64,000 nt of DNA from Xiphophorus maculatus (taxonomy: Eukaryota > Chordata > Actinopteri > Cyprinodontiformes > Poeciliidae): positions 4,913,463 to 4,977,462 of the forward strand of contig NC_036456.1 of assembly GCF_002775205.1 (NCBI RefSeq), read 5' to 3'. The notes under the pieces were generated by a model that saw nothing but the letters and a program-made list of their open reading frames with translations, was not told where the DNA came from and ran no database searches. Shown here in pieces: positions 28,101 to 37,744 of this stretch; position 1 is the first letter of the stretch, and each line of letters opens with the position of its first letter. The translations under genes and the position numbers were made by a program.

Positions 28101-31100
28101 AAAAACATTCCAAAAGTCCATGAGCTGCGGAAATGCCGCCTCATTCTTTTGAAAGAGGTGCCGTTTGATCTAAAGTGTTTTTATTTTTTCCACCAGTCAG
28201 ATCGTCCAGCGTTCCTGTTCAGTCCTTTTTATGCGTCACTGTGACCTCAGGCAACACGTTGAACTCAAATCGACCCGCTGTGCTCATCGGTGTGTAAAGA
28301 CGGCAGGGGACACGGTGTCAGTCTTGCTGAATGTGGCTTTTTACGTTTAAGTGTAACAGCTGGTCAGTAGAATAAGAAAGGCAGCGAGGGATTTTCCATT
28401 CAACAGTTTTTTGAGTGAATAAAAACCCCCAACTATTTCCTGTGCAGAGCCTCTGCAGGAAGTTCACCTGGAAGCGGTTCCCATCGCCAGGAGAAACCAT
28501 GTAGTCAACCTGACGGCCGTAGTTCTTCCCACTACAGCCAACCTGACCGTCTTCTACTGGTGGCTCGGCGACGGCCCTAAGGTAAAGTTGGAAATATTCA
28601 GCTGTTGTTTTGCAAGTGCTGACTGACAGAAACCTATAGGCGCATCTTAAAGGGGTGGTGTTATTCCACATAACATGTAAAATAACACTACATTTTGTAG
28701 TGTTGTTCCCTCATCAAAAACATACCTGAAGTGTTGCTTTGATTATTTCATGAATGTTTGAGAAATCCTTTAATCTCCATGGAAACCATCCACCTGTGCA
28801 AAACGCCTGGGTGGACCTAGCCCCGCCTTTCATACGTTGTTAAAGGCTTAATAGAGGAGCCGTGTTGTGATGACTTTCTGAAGGCGGAGTTTCAGAAAGA
28901 GCTGGAGTTTCTTAAAGAGACAGAGGCCCAATTTCAAGGAACTAAATTACAAAGTCACATTTCTTTTAAGTTGTATTTGATATATGTAGCATTTTTATAG
29001 CAACTGAAGGTAACATAGTTACTTGATTATCATATAAAATGTGCCAGAAAAACATACCACACTGCCCCTTTAAAAACCTAAAATGCCATAAAAAGTTTAA
29101 TATTTTCAGTCTCTCATTTCAGAAAGTGAAACTCGTGTATCACATAAATTTATTGCTGAAATATTTCAAGCCAGAAAGGTCTCAGAAAATTAGATTCTTA
29201 GATAACAATTAAAAAAAAGGAATTTCTAATGCATATATGTTATGTATTGGCCATAATATCGACTGTGAATATTTACACCATAAAAGAGTTTCTGGGCTCC
29301 TTCAACTCATGAAAAAGCAGCAGTTGATGTTAATGCGAAGTATATCAAACCTCATTTTGGCATATTTAACGCAGCATAACGATTTAATAATGTTTGAATG
29401 TATAAAAACTAGGTGGATTGATTATGAGGTTTAATACCTAAGTTCTTGGTGTTCTAGTTTGTCTTGTTCTTCCTGTCGTGTAGCTAACATTTCTCCCTCT
29501 CCCAGCCCAAACTGACCCTCCAGAATAGCCTTGTGACCCGTTTCCCCGAGAGCGGAGAGGTTTCCGTCACCGTCCAGGCGTCCAACGGCCGATCCATGGT
29601 GCAGGACACAAAGATCGTCAGAGTCTATGGTAAGACAATTAATATCTTACACTTAATGAAGCGTCAAGGTAACGATGGTTGCGTGTGTTTTTCCATAATA
29701 AGGGACTTAGCTTAGCTTTGTGGCCACGTAATACTAGATTGGTTTACTTAATAACTTTAAAACAGTGTCTGACAGTATTACATTTGCAACCATTTCAAAC
29801 AGCGGTGTCCATATTGCGGCGCGGGGGCCTTTTGCAGCCCTCTGGAGGATTTTGCACAGCCCCCCGACCTCAACACAAATAGGTGGTTGATGCAAATGGA
29901 TGAGTTTTCATCTTGCAGTGCAAGATTTTTACAGATAAATAATTTACTAAAAAAAAAAAAAAGAATTTTTTAAAAGATAAATAACAAATTACTAAACAAA
30001 ATCAAGATGTTTTTTTTTTTTTTTTTACAGATGAATAATATCACGTTTTATAAAATGAAGTTTTGTTGCAGATAAATAACATCTTCACAAAATGAGTCAG
30101 GATTCTTTTACTGGTGACCTGTTGTGTCATAACTCATTCGTGTACAACCTTTTTTTTATGTTTTGTATCTGTAATTAATAAAAAAAAATTGCTTTCATTT
30201 ATTATTGAGCAGATAAACTTAACAAAAACGACACAAAATGTTTGTATTGAAAACCTTTTTTGGCCCCTGAGAGCTTTTCAGTGTAACGAGTTTGGATGCC
30301 GCTGATCTAACTTTTTACATTTGAGTCCTTATTAAAGAGAAACAAATTCAGTGGTTATTTTTTCATAGTAGTTTTTGTTCGTCTTGTACAGCCCTGAACA
30401 GAGCTGCATGCTATAAAATCTTGTTTTGCATCAAAAGCTGAGTTGTAGCCATGTAGCTCATAGATGTGTTTTGTCTGTACATTACCACTCTGCACGGCTA
30501 TACATGTAATTTCACATCAAGTCTGCTTTTTTTTTTTCACTGCGTCTCTGATCCCATTCGGTTAAATGACGCCACTTTGATTACACTTCTGCCGGCAACC
30601 TGCTGCCATCTGTTAGCGCCGGCAGCGCCGCGGAAACGCGCAGACCGAAACTACGCCACGTGTTTCCTCCGAGGTGATTGGCAACGAGGCGCGTCTGTCC
30701 GCTCAGAGCAGCAGCTGTGGGGTTTTGGGTTGTGTTTTGCTGGGGCCCGATCGGGTGTTGGTCCTAACGGACGTGGCCGACTCGCTCTCCTTCCAGACAA
30801 CTTCCAAGTCATCCCGCTGAGCTTCAGCAGGAACCTGGACCGTTTCAACCCCAACATCCCGGAGTGGAGGGACGACGTCGGCCAGGTGGTCACCAAGCTC
30901 CTAGCCAAGGTTCGATCCCTTCACTTCACCTCATTTCCAGTCATTTTCTTTGTTATAGACAACGTTGATGTTTCCGCTGGATCACTTGGTTGCTTTGCAA
31001 CGAAGCGAGACGAAAGCTTAAAAACAAAATTTCAATGGTTGATGGTGATGAAGTATGAAAGATGACCAGAAGAAGTGTTGCTCTGTCCTTTATTGTTGGA

Positions 31101-34100
31101 TTTTTGTCGTCTATTTGCCCAATTTGACAAAATCTGTTATCAGCCCAGCAGCAGCGGCTTTATATATTTTTCAGGGCTACAACTAATCGATTATTCTGAC
31201 GATTAATCGAATGAAAGAACTGACACATTCTGCATATTTTTCATTACCTACCAAAGCTTATTTTTATAATATGAGAAAAACATTTTTAAAAATGCAAGTA
31301 AACAAATAACTCAATTCCCTTTTAACTAAAAAGAATTGCCTAAAATGCAATACCGTAGCATCAACACAGTGAACGCTGGATCATTCGTAGCAAATGATGA
31401 ATCTGCAGCAGAGGATTGATCTGTTGACTAATTTTTAGTCAATAATTGGACAGCAGGAGGCATTTTACGGGAAAAAACTACTCCACTTCAAGAGAAGCTT
31501 AGAACATATGTACAGACAAGGAAGGTTTTTCATCTTTGTCTAGTTTTAGCTTAATTACTAAATTGGTGTAAAAAATGGCAAATACGTTGAGCTGAAATTT
31601 GAGACACTGCAAAGCTGAGCAATTTAAATTTTTTTGTAGAATGTGCGATTGTTGTGCTGTCGGCTTCCTGCTGACCAGCCTTACACCGTTCTTTGTGACC
31701 ACATGTCCTCAGACCACAGGCGTACCTCAGGACTCTCTGGTTACCGTGGTGAACCCAGGCCTCCCCACGACGGCCGACCTGTACGTGTTGCCGCTGGACT
31801 CCAAACCAGCCAAGGGCAGCGTATTAGTAGATAAGGTAGATCCACACAGACCCGCGCAGTTTCTCCCAAAAACATAAAGACCCGTTGAGTGTAATCGCAG
31901 CTCTAATGCAACGTTCTCCTTCTTAGCGTATCCCAGCGGTGGTTCAAGCGGTCAGCGACAAGAACATCAGCTTCATGGTCCGAGGCGGTCTGCGGGTGTT
32001 GGTGATGTTGGCCGACCCGAACGCAGGTAGACCCTGAAATCTACCGACACTTTACTTTGTGTTTGTTTCCACTGTCGTTTATCATTCAAGCTATAACAAA
32101 CAGCATGCTAATGATTATGTCCATTGAAGAGGTTTAATTGCTAATGACTCGATAGCTGCGGCGGCAGAGAGTGGTGCGTCACCAGACGTTACCAAACACA
32201 AATAAAACCCTTTCCCTGTTGCGACCCAATGAATCGTCTCCACTTTGAGGCCGCCGTGCTGTCCTGTTCTCCCAGACACCTCTCACACTTTCTCATCAAC
32301 GCTAGCAAGTTTCTGCTTTTGCTTCTACGTGACGTCGGTCCCTTCTTCTCTGAAACCTGCGCATTTGTTTGTCACTCTAGGCTACCATGGAGCAGCCGGA
32401 GGTCCAGGTGTCTGGGCGCTGGCTGTCATATTCCTAATAAGCGTCGTTGGCACTGGCTCGTTCATTCTGTACAAGTTTAAAAGGTGAGCTTTGTCCTGGT
32501 GTGAAGTCACTTCCTGTTGGTCAGCACTCGACCACAGCCAGTAGCATGATCTGAGTTTTAACACAAAACATCTACTTTCTTGACGTATGAAAGGCTGGTT
32601 ATATTTATAGATACACAAACCTATTTGGAAATCAAAAAGACAATGGCAGCAGTGAAGTAGTTTTTCAAAGGGTGTTGCAGTCCGGCCTCATTCAGAGAGG
32701 TCATGGAGGTCGTGGTGACATCACCCCACCTCCCAGTGACGGGGGAATCAGAAACACGTTTACATAAGACAAGTTGGACGTTTGTTAACACTAAATAAAG
32801 GTCTTGTCATGATTCAGTTCCAAGAATGTATGTTAAAAAATGTCTTCAATCGGAGGCTTCTTCAAATACACTGTAACACAGACTGCTACAGGAGATCTCT
32901 CCTGCCCCACAGCCATTACCAACTACAACAAATGCAAATAATTCTACAGAATAATTGAATTTTTGCAGCAGATTTTTATAGTTTTATTAAATTTTGTTTG
33001 CTTGATTCAAAAGCATTATCTGAAACCCGCTGGTAACCGTTGCTTTATTGCCCAAACTATTGCCCCCCTTCTTCCTACCACACACTGTAGTTTGCATGAA
33101 ATTTAGCGTCGATAACAAGATCTTATGAACTGCATGCACTTTTAATTTATTTCCCCCCACAACAGTAGCTCACTAATGGCACCACAGCCCCTGAGCGCGG
33201 AACACGAATATCCACCGAAAAGTCACCTGAATGAAAACCTGCCGTTCGGTTCTCCAGCCCCGTCTCATTAAAAACAAACCACTATCCCACAGTCCTTGGC
33301 CTAGGACTGAGGACCCCTATCCTCCACTGTTTTTCAGAAAGCTCCCCGGCAACCGCAACATCTACGCCCAGATGCACAACGAGAAGGAGCAGGAGATGAC
33401 CAGCCCCGTCAACCACAGCGAGGACACGCAGCACATCATCCAGGGCGAGGAGTTCATCGACGACGACCTGGACTCGCAGACTCTAGGTAACGCGGGAGGC
33501 AGCCCCGCCTTCCGTTCTCTTATAAGGACTACCACTAACCACTGCTACTAAAACAGCCAGGCCACTAACTCCAGCAGCTAACACACACCAAGGTACTGAA
33601 TGACTTCACCCGTTTTCTTTTAATATTTTAATGTTGTCGGTCTGTTTTTTAAGGCACTTCAGTCAATTGATTATATGTACAGGTGCATCTCAGTAAATAA
33701 GCATGTAACCTATTTAATTTCAATTAATTATTTAGCTTAATTTCCCTAATCAATAAAGTATTCTTTAATTTAAAAAAAGATGTGTTGGTTTTTTTTAAGT
33801 TTTGCTTGTGCTTGTTTTACAACTCCACTTTTTCCTTCCACTCAACCTTCCGGTTGTTGTGGCAGTGGGCAGAGAACCGGCTTCGTCAGCGTGACTTTTT
33901 GAGGTTTGCCCTATTTGTGCATGGTATCAGTGACTGCTAAAAAAAAAAAAAAAGATTTTATTAGTCTTATGGATTATTCAGATTTTTCAAAAAACTTTGA
34001 ATTTGGGAGTTTTTCTTAGACGTGAGCCGTAATCATCAAAAGCAGAAGCAAATCATCAATAAATACTTGAAATACGATGATCGTGTTTATCCTTTTTCAA

Positions 34101-34466
34101 AATAAAAAATCGAAGCAAATTAACTTTGCAGTGAAATTTATTGACTTATGAATCATTTATTGAGATGTGCCTGTAGTTTTAGCATGCTATGCTACATAGT
34201 TAAATGTTTTCTCGTATCTGACTGATGTTAATTTGGTTGAGATGTGTGTTCACATGGTTACACTCTTTTGTTTAGAAAACTCCACAAAGTACCGTTTACA
34301 CCCTTCACTGTGATTTCTGCAGTTCATTTGTTAGCCTGTTGTTAATTCGTTTGCACATGTTGTTTTTTCGTTCCCCCCCACCCCCCCGACCTCGTCTCCA
34401 GGCAACCACTCGGGTGTGATCCTGAGCATCAACTCCAGAGAATTACACGGTTACCTGAGCAGCTGA
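8358..34466 (+). CDS. sorcs2: SorCS2 VPS10-domain sorting receptor, 3' 19 exons
   Basis: This is a type I membrane receptor of the sortilin family, which binds proneurotrophins and p75NTR and moves cargo between the cell surface, endosomes and Golgi. Exons: 8358-8537, 11198-11344, 12260-12362, 12745-12821, 13036-13127, 19814-19921, 25504-25624, 25796-25929, 26015-26134, 26805-26976, 27063-27249, 28448-28581, 29506-29629, 30797-30909, 31713-31835, 31927-32026, 32381-32483, 33338-33486, 34402-34466. Every junction keeps frame and has AG/GT borders; the sum is 2352 nt, 783 codons plus TGA. Recognised features are Asp-box motifs (CGKTW, EGRTW), 10CC cysteines, a PKD domain, one transmembrane helix, and a tail with YAQMHNEKEQEMTSPV ending GYLSS. 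The tail wording and SINSRELH end point to SorCS2 rather than SorCS1 or SorCS3. The start codon, signal peptide, propeptide and early blades lie upstream of the window. Paralogue assignment is from remembered family sequence. Confidence 0.96.
9104..9235. repeat. hAT-like repeat end (GGCCAAATCTGGCCC motif)
   Basis: CCAAACTCAAGGCCTGGGGG followed by GCCAAATCTGGCCCGCC is a motif widespread in vertebrate hAT-type repeats. The rest is decayed. In the intron after exon 1. Confidence 0.5.
10736..10760. repeat. Perfect hairpin, 10-bp arms
   Basis: TGCAGCACAA, loop CCAAT, TTGTGCTGCA. About 65 bp left of another perfect hairpin. Confidence 0.9.
10826..10852. repeat. Perfect hairpin, 12-bp arms, 3-nt loop
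   Basis: TATTTGTAGTAG, loop CAG, CTACTACAAATA. Confidence 0.92.
10926..11083 (-). mobile_element. Probable tRNA-derived SINE in sorcs2 intron
   Basis: Read on the minus strand it starts GGATGCTGTGGTGGCGCAGG, GGTTAAGCACAGCCCAC, resembling a tRNA A-box region. It continues with GCCTGGTGACCTTTGCCGC and ends in CTTTCAAATAAAGGCC and an A-tract (T-tract 10927-10939 as written). The B box is not clear. It lies about 115 bp before exon 2 of the window. Confidence 0.55.
11710..11731. repeat. CA microsatellite
   Basis: Perfect (AC)n run of 22 bp in the intron between exons 2 and 3. Confidence 0.9.
13189..15310. mobile_element. Probable hAT-derived element rich in TTAGC/GCTAA motifs
   Basis: The left end (CAGTGGTGCGCACACTTC) and right end (GAAGTGAGCCCATCACTAC) are approximate inverted repeats. 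Between them, GCTAA and TTAGC words recur, for example TTAGCGCTTTAGC and GCTAACGCTAAAGCACTAA. No frame is open. It makes up much of the 6.7-kb intron after exon 5. The boundaries and family are inferred. Confidence 0.5.
13316..13359. repeat. Hairpin, 18-bp arms with one mismatch
   Basis: ACATCTGTGCTGAAGTTT, 8-nt spacer, AAACTTCAACACAGATGT. Sits inside the probable hAT-derived element. Confidence 0.9.
15311..16639. other. sorcs2 intron, no gene seen
   Basis: Contains the 15431 hairpin and otherwise unremarkable single-copy-like sequence. Confidence 0.55.
15431..15469. repeat. Perfect hairpin, 14-bp arms, 11-nt spacer
   Basis: TTGGAAAAGCAATC at 15431-15444, complement at 15456-15469. Confidence 0.92.
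16640..17011 (-). mobile_element. Decayed RTE-type LINE 3' fragment in a sorcs2 intron
   Basis: The minus strand encodes scraps of the end of a LINE ORF2: VRNECIRGTASDM, then WGDKVRGAKLRWFGHEQRRV. Stops and frameshifts break it. The Trp-Phe-Gly-His motif is characteristic of the reverse transcriptase C-terminus in this group. Confidence 0.7.
17012..18111. other. sorcs2 intron, MITE-like segment, no gene
   Basis: The part at about 17300-17710 (AGTCCACATGTAGCCGGAC; CTACGCTGCCCCCTATGTG; GATGTGGATGAAAACTTTTC) resembles a fish MITE also hinted at near 57700-57900. Ends are not clear. Confidence 0.45.
18112..18346. mobile_element. Probable MITE with CGGTACGG-type ends
   Basis: The left end reads ACGGTACGGTACGATTAGAG; the right end reads CCGTGCCGTATCACTCTAA, its approximate complement. 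It directly abuts the hAT MITE at 18349, so the two insertions are stacked. Confidence 0.55.
18349..18568. mobile_element. hAT-type MITE, 220 bp, with 8-bp target duplication
   Basis: The ends are inverted repeats: CAGGGGTCTCAAACTCCAGT at the left and the complement ending at 18568. The flanks are CTCTAAGG (18341-18348) and CTCTATGG (18569-18576), an 8-bp duplication with one change, as hAT elements leave. The interior is almost fully palindromic and non-coding. It lies in the 6.7-kb sorcs2 intron. Confidence 0.85.
18577..19813. other. sorcs2 intron, no gene seen
   Basis: AT-rich intron up to the exon 6 acceptor (TTTCTTTCCTTAG). Nothing recognised. Confidence 0.55.
19814..25624 (+). CDS. sorcs2: sorcs2 exons 6-7: last propeller blades
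   Basis: Exon 19814-19921 starts inside a Lys codon and reads FSIDEGRTWNIHNF, an Asp-box, then VFVDGLLSEPGDETLV. Exon 25504-25624 reads VFGHISYRSDWELVKVDF and ends TDLQ. They are separated by a 5.6-kb intron and follow a 6.7-kb intron, the two longest complete introns seen here. Both introns are full of mobile elements and show no coding exon in frame with the gene, so I infer that none is missing between them. Confidence 0.94.
20955..21140. repeat. Dispersed repeat with GCGATAAACGATAA motif, copy 2
   Basis: Matches the copy at 3.7 kb: TTGCTGGATGATAAATCGT, GCGATAAACGATAA, ACACATTCTCAAAGATCAG and AAACATTTAACACT. In the 5.6-kb sorcs2 intron. Confidence 0.6.
21141..23754. other. sorcs2 intron, no gene seen
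   Basis: Contains the CA/CG microsatellite at 22881 and short frames without family features. Confidence 0.55.
22881..22930. repeat. CA/CG-interrupted microsatellite
   Basis: CA repeats broken by CG steps, 50 bp, in the 5.6-kb intron. Confidence 0.9.
23755..24135. mobile_element. MITE with GCTGCGTTTCC ends, copy C (left end lost)
   Basis: Sequence matches copy B: GCTTAATGGAAAAATTCTAG, AGGAAGTGGTTAGAGGATGATGG, TTAAAGGAAACGCCGCAACTG, and the right end AATAGAAACGCAGCGAG. The left inverted repeat is missing. It lies in the sorcs2 intron before exon 7. Confidence 0.6.
24840..25310. repeat. Degenerate tandem motif TTAATCTCAGAAATTTTCTAGA
   Basis: Versions of GATTAATCTCAGAAATTTTC, with AGAAAAAGTTGAAA or similar following, recur about five times (near 24873, 24960, 25132, 25190, 25290), some on the opposite strand. 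Just before sorcs2 exon 7. Non-coding. Confidence 0.6.
25796..26976 (+). CDS. sorcs2: sorcs2 exons 8-10: cysteine-rich 10CC modules
   Basis: Three exons (25796-25929, 26015-26134, 26805-26976) encode the 10CC-a/10CC-b segment that follows the propeller in all sortilin-family receptors and closes over its lower face. Cysteines visible in order are GEKCIMG, SAFCVKG, TPCQCTD, CDYGFERS, DRCFPDF, ESCHLGQ, NSCEGG and HSCPLL. The Cys before DYGFERS is split by the intron between 25929 and 26015. The last exon ends in VHQEQ and is followed by only an 86-bp intron. Confidence 0.94.
27063..29629 (+). CDS. sorcs2: sorcs2 exons 11-13: PKD domain region
   Basis: Exon 27063-27249 encodes a canonical PKD fold: YQVDLGDGV early, then HRYEKPGVYKVTVKAEN, AGHDEAT and a terminal YIQV. 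Exons 28448-28581 and 29506-29629 form a second PKD-like module with FYWWLGDGPK, VTRFPESGEVSVTVQASNG and VRVY. PKD domains in SorCS proteins lie between the 10CC segment and the membrane. The intron between the last two exons carries a 427-bp TTAA-flanked MITE at 28647-29073. Confidence 0.93.
28647..29073 (+). mobile_element. TTAA-type MITE copy 3 in sorcs2 intron
   Basis: It is bounded by TTAA at both ends: TTAAAGGGGTGGTGTTATT at the left and ACTGCCCCTTTAA at the right. TTAA target sites are the hallmark of piggyBac-type elements, but no transposase is present to prove the parent. It inserted between exons 12 and 13 of the window. Confidence 0.75.
30797..32026 (+). CDS. sorcs2: sorcs2 exons 14-16: membrane-proximal domain
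   Basis: Exons 30797-30909, 31713-31835 and 31927-32026 encode DNFQVIPLSFSRNLDRFNPN, EWRDDVGQVVTKLLAK, then DSLVTVVNPGLPTTADLYVL and a hydrophobic SFMVRGGLRVLVMLADPNAG. This matches the membrane-proximal segment of SorCS receptors that precedes the transmembrane helix. The donor after 30909 is AAG|GTTCGA, weaker than the other junctions, but the next acceptor restores the frame exactly. Confidence 0.92.
31165..31460. repeat. Dispersed repeat with ATCGATTA/TAATCGA motifs
   Basis: GGGCTACAACTAATCGATTA then CGATTAATCGAATG, followed by AT-rich sequence and GACTAATTTTTAGTCAAT, a known style of fish interspersed repeat. In the intron between exons 14 and 15. Confidence 0.45.
32381..34466 (+). CDS. 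sorcs2: sorcs2 exons 17-19: transmembrane helix and tail
   Basis: Exon 32381-32483 starts in a Gly codon and encodes one membrane helix (VWALAVIFLISVVGTGSFIL) followed by YKFKR. Exon 33338-33486 gives the cytoplasmic tail, with YAQMHNEKEQEM (a tyrosine sorting signal region), TSPVNHSED, then an acidic stretch EEFIDDDLDSQTL. Exon 34402-34466 ends the protein with GNHSGVILSINSRELHGYLSS (split into two exons at the Gly) and TGA at 34464-34466. If the intron after 33486 were retained, translation would continue 21 codons to a stop near 33551, giving another C-terminus. Confidence 0.94.
33679..34174. mobile_element. MITE with TA target site in last sorcs2 intron
   Basis: The left end ACAGGTGCATCTCAGTAAAT and the right end ATTTATTGAGATGTGCCTGT are 20-bp inverted repeats with two mismatches. 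TA flanks both ends. The interior is AT-rich and non-coding. Confidence 0.75.
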
Positions 34467-34879
34467 TGGCTGACGGGGCAACGCTGACGGGCTAGCCCAG
34501 CCTAGCCGAGCCAGCTAACAAGCACAGGGACTCTGACTTCCTCTTCCTCCCCTCCCCTGCCTCTCTCTCTATCTCTCTCTCTCTCTTTTTGTTTTTCCAT
34601 CCACTTTGGAGACATCAGATCTACCCGACAGCCTCTTCCAACCCAACGTTTAGGCGATCTGTTTGAATTTTTTTGTATTCCACGTCCCTTTCTTCTCCTT
34701 TTCAGTTCATCTCAGCTCTGAAGAAGTGTTTAAGGTTCATCTGTTAATTTATGTATCAGTGCTTCAAAAATGTGCTGAAGTAGCACAACCTCCCTGACTG
34801 GTTTTAACTGATGAGATGGTTGATCGGTGCAGGCCAGCAGCGACTGAAATCAGGCCTCGCAAAAGTCTTACCTTTACCT

Positions 34880-35555
34880 AAACCTTTATTATTAATATTT
34901 GTCATGTTGCAGCTATGAACTTCAGTGTATTTTATTGGGCGTTTATGACACAAAGTAGCATATATCCTCCTGACTACCATGAAAAAGAGTTGTTGGGTTT
35001 TTTTTTACTTTCCAAATTGTGTGGATATTTGAACTCCGGGAAGTCATGAGGATGTTTGTGAAGTAGAAAGAAATGATACACGACTTTTAATTTTTTAAAG
35101 ATCAAACAAATCGATTATTTGCAAAACCACATTTTTCTACAAGGTTACATGGAGAGCATCTGCGAGAAGAAAAGCTTCTCCATTTGACTTAAATCGTTAC
35201 TTGGACTGGGCCACTCTTAACGTGTGCGTTCCTGTAAACCGTCCCGTTGTAGCTTCAGTGGTAAGAAGAACGTCTTTCCTAATGTCACAGGCTGTTTTCA
35301 AAGCCTACGATTTTTTTTTTGTCGCCGTTTTTATCTGCTCCAGTCTCTCCCTTTGCGGCGTTCCCCACAGCATGACGCTGCCACCGCTATGTTTCCTGCT
35401 GGCGCGATCAGAGAGATGAATTGTTTTCCTTCTACTTCACATTACGCAACAATTTAAGTTGGTGTGTTAATAATACATTGAAGTTTGTGGTTGTAATGTG
35501 CCCAAATATAGAGCTTTGAAGGGGTAGAAATACTTTTCCGAGGGATTGTATGGTT
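34880..35555. mobile_element. DNA-transposon-derived insertion in sorcs2 3' UTR
   Basis: Reads TTGGGCGTTTATGACACAAAG, CACAGCATGACGCTGCCACC, then GGGGTAGAAATACTTTTCCG with AGGGATTGTA, a string of motifs common in fish Tc1-like non-autonomous repeats. No frame is open. Family is uncertain. Confidence 0.5.
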
Positions 35556-36481
35556 ATGTTTGAGCCATGCTGGGGTAGTGATGTTAAACGAAAGATGAGC
35601 CCGCTTTTAGTCCTTTACTTACTTTTCTTCTCCCCCAAAGTTAGCACTCCTCTCTTTTTACAAGGCAATAATAATCTCAATGGAATGTACAGTATAATAA
35701 AAACCCTTGTGAACTTGCATCTGAAGGGAATAAGCATGCAAACACAAGAGGGCGGTGTTGCACTTTTTTGGAATTTCCACTCACAGGTACTTCTCACCTC
35801 CTTGGGACTACACCATTATGTCCACATAGCTTTGATCTTTCTTTTTTTTTCCCCCTCCTTTTCTACGTCACCATTGTTCCGGATCCTTGTTTAAAATCGT
35901 ATGAATATCGATGTGCGGTGTTTCAATTGAGTATCGGCTCTCGTCTGTCCCATGGTGCCTAAGACGGCAGACTTCGATCTGCTCTGTGACATTTCTCTGC
36001 CATCATGTTATTTGTGTTTTAACTCTCCCGCGGTCAAACAGCGGGGTGGGACGGGCGACGAGAGGTTCCTGAAACCATAAAAACACACACACACACACAA
36101 AACGTAAAAAGGTCGCGCGCGGAGTCGCCGCACAGGGTAAAAAGCTCGCAGCTTCTTAATTGGCCCCATTTCTGACCGCGGGAGCGTTAAAAATGAAAAG
36201 AAGAAGAAGAAGAAAAAAGAATGGCCCTTTCTGTTCCTCCTCCTTACACGTTGTGGGTCGGAGCGGACTCTGTCCCCTGGAGACGAAGGTTGCGACATGA
36301 GGAGAAAGGGGGGGTAAGTCGACGTATTCTGTATCAGCCTATATTAGGCGTAGCCCACGGTGAAATCTTGTCTCTTTAAAGGTTTGGTTTTGTTGTATGT
36401 AAATGTGTAAATATGAACAGCGATTTCCACTTTGTATATATTCCCATCAACGTGTGTGTTTGTGTTTTACACGACTACCAA

Positions 36482-36487
36482 AATAAA
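36482..36487 (+). terminator. polyadenylation signal AATAAA for sorcs2
   Basis: AATAAA lies about 2.0 kb past the sorcs2 stop and is followed at once by a long T run that could act as a downstream element. A second AATAAA lies at 37695-37700, just before the LINE remnant. Confidence 0.55.
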
Positions 36488-36888
36488 TCTTTTTTTTTTT
36501 TTTTTTTTTCCCCCTTTCTCCTTCTGCGTTGATTCGCCAATGGCTTTCCTAATGACGATATTAAAAACAAATGTTTTCGGTTTCGATGTCATCGCTTGCT
36601 TTCCCTGTATCCATTTTCAAAATGACTGTTTTCGGATCAGGAATATTTCACACTTATCGCTAACTGGAAGTAAGACTGTCATCTCCAAAAGGCGCTGACA
36701 GCTACTGTATACAGTCATTATTATGTATATGGATATTTTTGATACACAAGTTCATTTTCTTTTTCTGTTGACCTCTTGCTGATGACTTTTTGTGCGATTG
36801 CTTGCACTAACTGGTTTTACGAAGTATGACACAGTCCAACGAAAACCTTACATTTGAAGGCCTTTGCAGGCCACCAAAAACCAGCAGC

Positions 36889-37340
36889 AGCTGCGTTTCC
36901 ACTGACCATAACATTTTGTATTAGAAAAATAAATTCACTTAATGGAAACGCGAAACATTTAGAGAAAGAAAAGAAAAAAATCATGTTTTTTGCTAGAAAA
37001 CATTGGAGCTGTGATGAGGTGGTCTTCTGACCAAACTATGAAAAATATTATTTCACAACACTTCAATGGAAATTTTTTTTTTTTACCCATCACATGTTTA
37101 TGTTATCAATAACCAGATGTTACAACTGATGGAAAAGACGAAGAAGTGGTAGAAGGATGATGGCACAGAATGTTTTTTTTTGTTTTATTTTAATAAACAA
37201 ACTTAATTTACTTGATTTAAACCGCTTTCTTATTTAACGGAAACACCGAAATTGTGAAATTGTCTGTTTTTTTTGTGTTTTTTTTTAAAGACATTAGCTA
37301 ACATTAGGTTTTGCGCACATCTGTTACGGAAACGCAGCTA
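36889..37340. mobile_element. MITE with GCTGCGTTTCC ends, copy B
   Basis: It begins AGCTGCGTTTCCACTGACC and ends ACGGAAACGCAGCTAC. The interior shares motifs with copy C, such as AGAAGTGGTAGAAGGATGATGG. It lies between the sorcs2 3' end and the LINE remnant. Confidence 0.7.
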
Positions 37341-37744
37341 CTGTTGTCACGACCACTCTTGGGGTTTATCACGTATTGAATACGGCACATTACATTCGCT
37401 TGTTTACACCTTGGATCATCTTTTGTACATATATTCTGCTCATGTTCCAGTTAGTTTTCGTAGTGAGGTGTCGTCATTGTATCAATGTTCCTTTAAGCAA
37501 GAAGGGGGGAACGTGAGGGGTTGTGATATTCCACGGTATTAGTCCAGTGAGTTTCACGGATGATGACACTGACGTTGTGATTTGTACCACGCTGCTTTTT
37601 TCTTTGGTTGCGTTTTCTATTCGCTGGTTTGTTTGATCTCTTCGTTTGTGTGCTGTCTCTTCAGGAAGCCTAATGCACTGAACCTGCATCCTGAAATAAA
37701 TCACTCCCATAACTTGTACGTGTGTCTGAACTTTATTGGGTCAA

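Larger units (their letters stand above)
34467..36505 (+). other. sorcs2: sorcs2 3' untranslated region (approximate end)
   Basis: No frame stays open after the sorcs2 stop codon. The stretch holds CT-rich and T-rich runs, a transposon-derived insertion (about 34880-35555), a short CA run near 36085 and an AT-rich end with AATAAA at 36482. The end is inferred from that signal; a second AATAAA at 37695 could serve a longer transcript. Confidence 0.6.

Noticed and set aside
30466..31065. 199-codon plus-strand frame
   Set aside because: Only the part at 30797-30909 is a sorcs2 exon; the rest is intron read-through on both sides of AG and GT sites.
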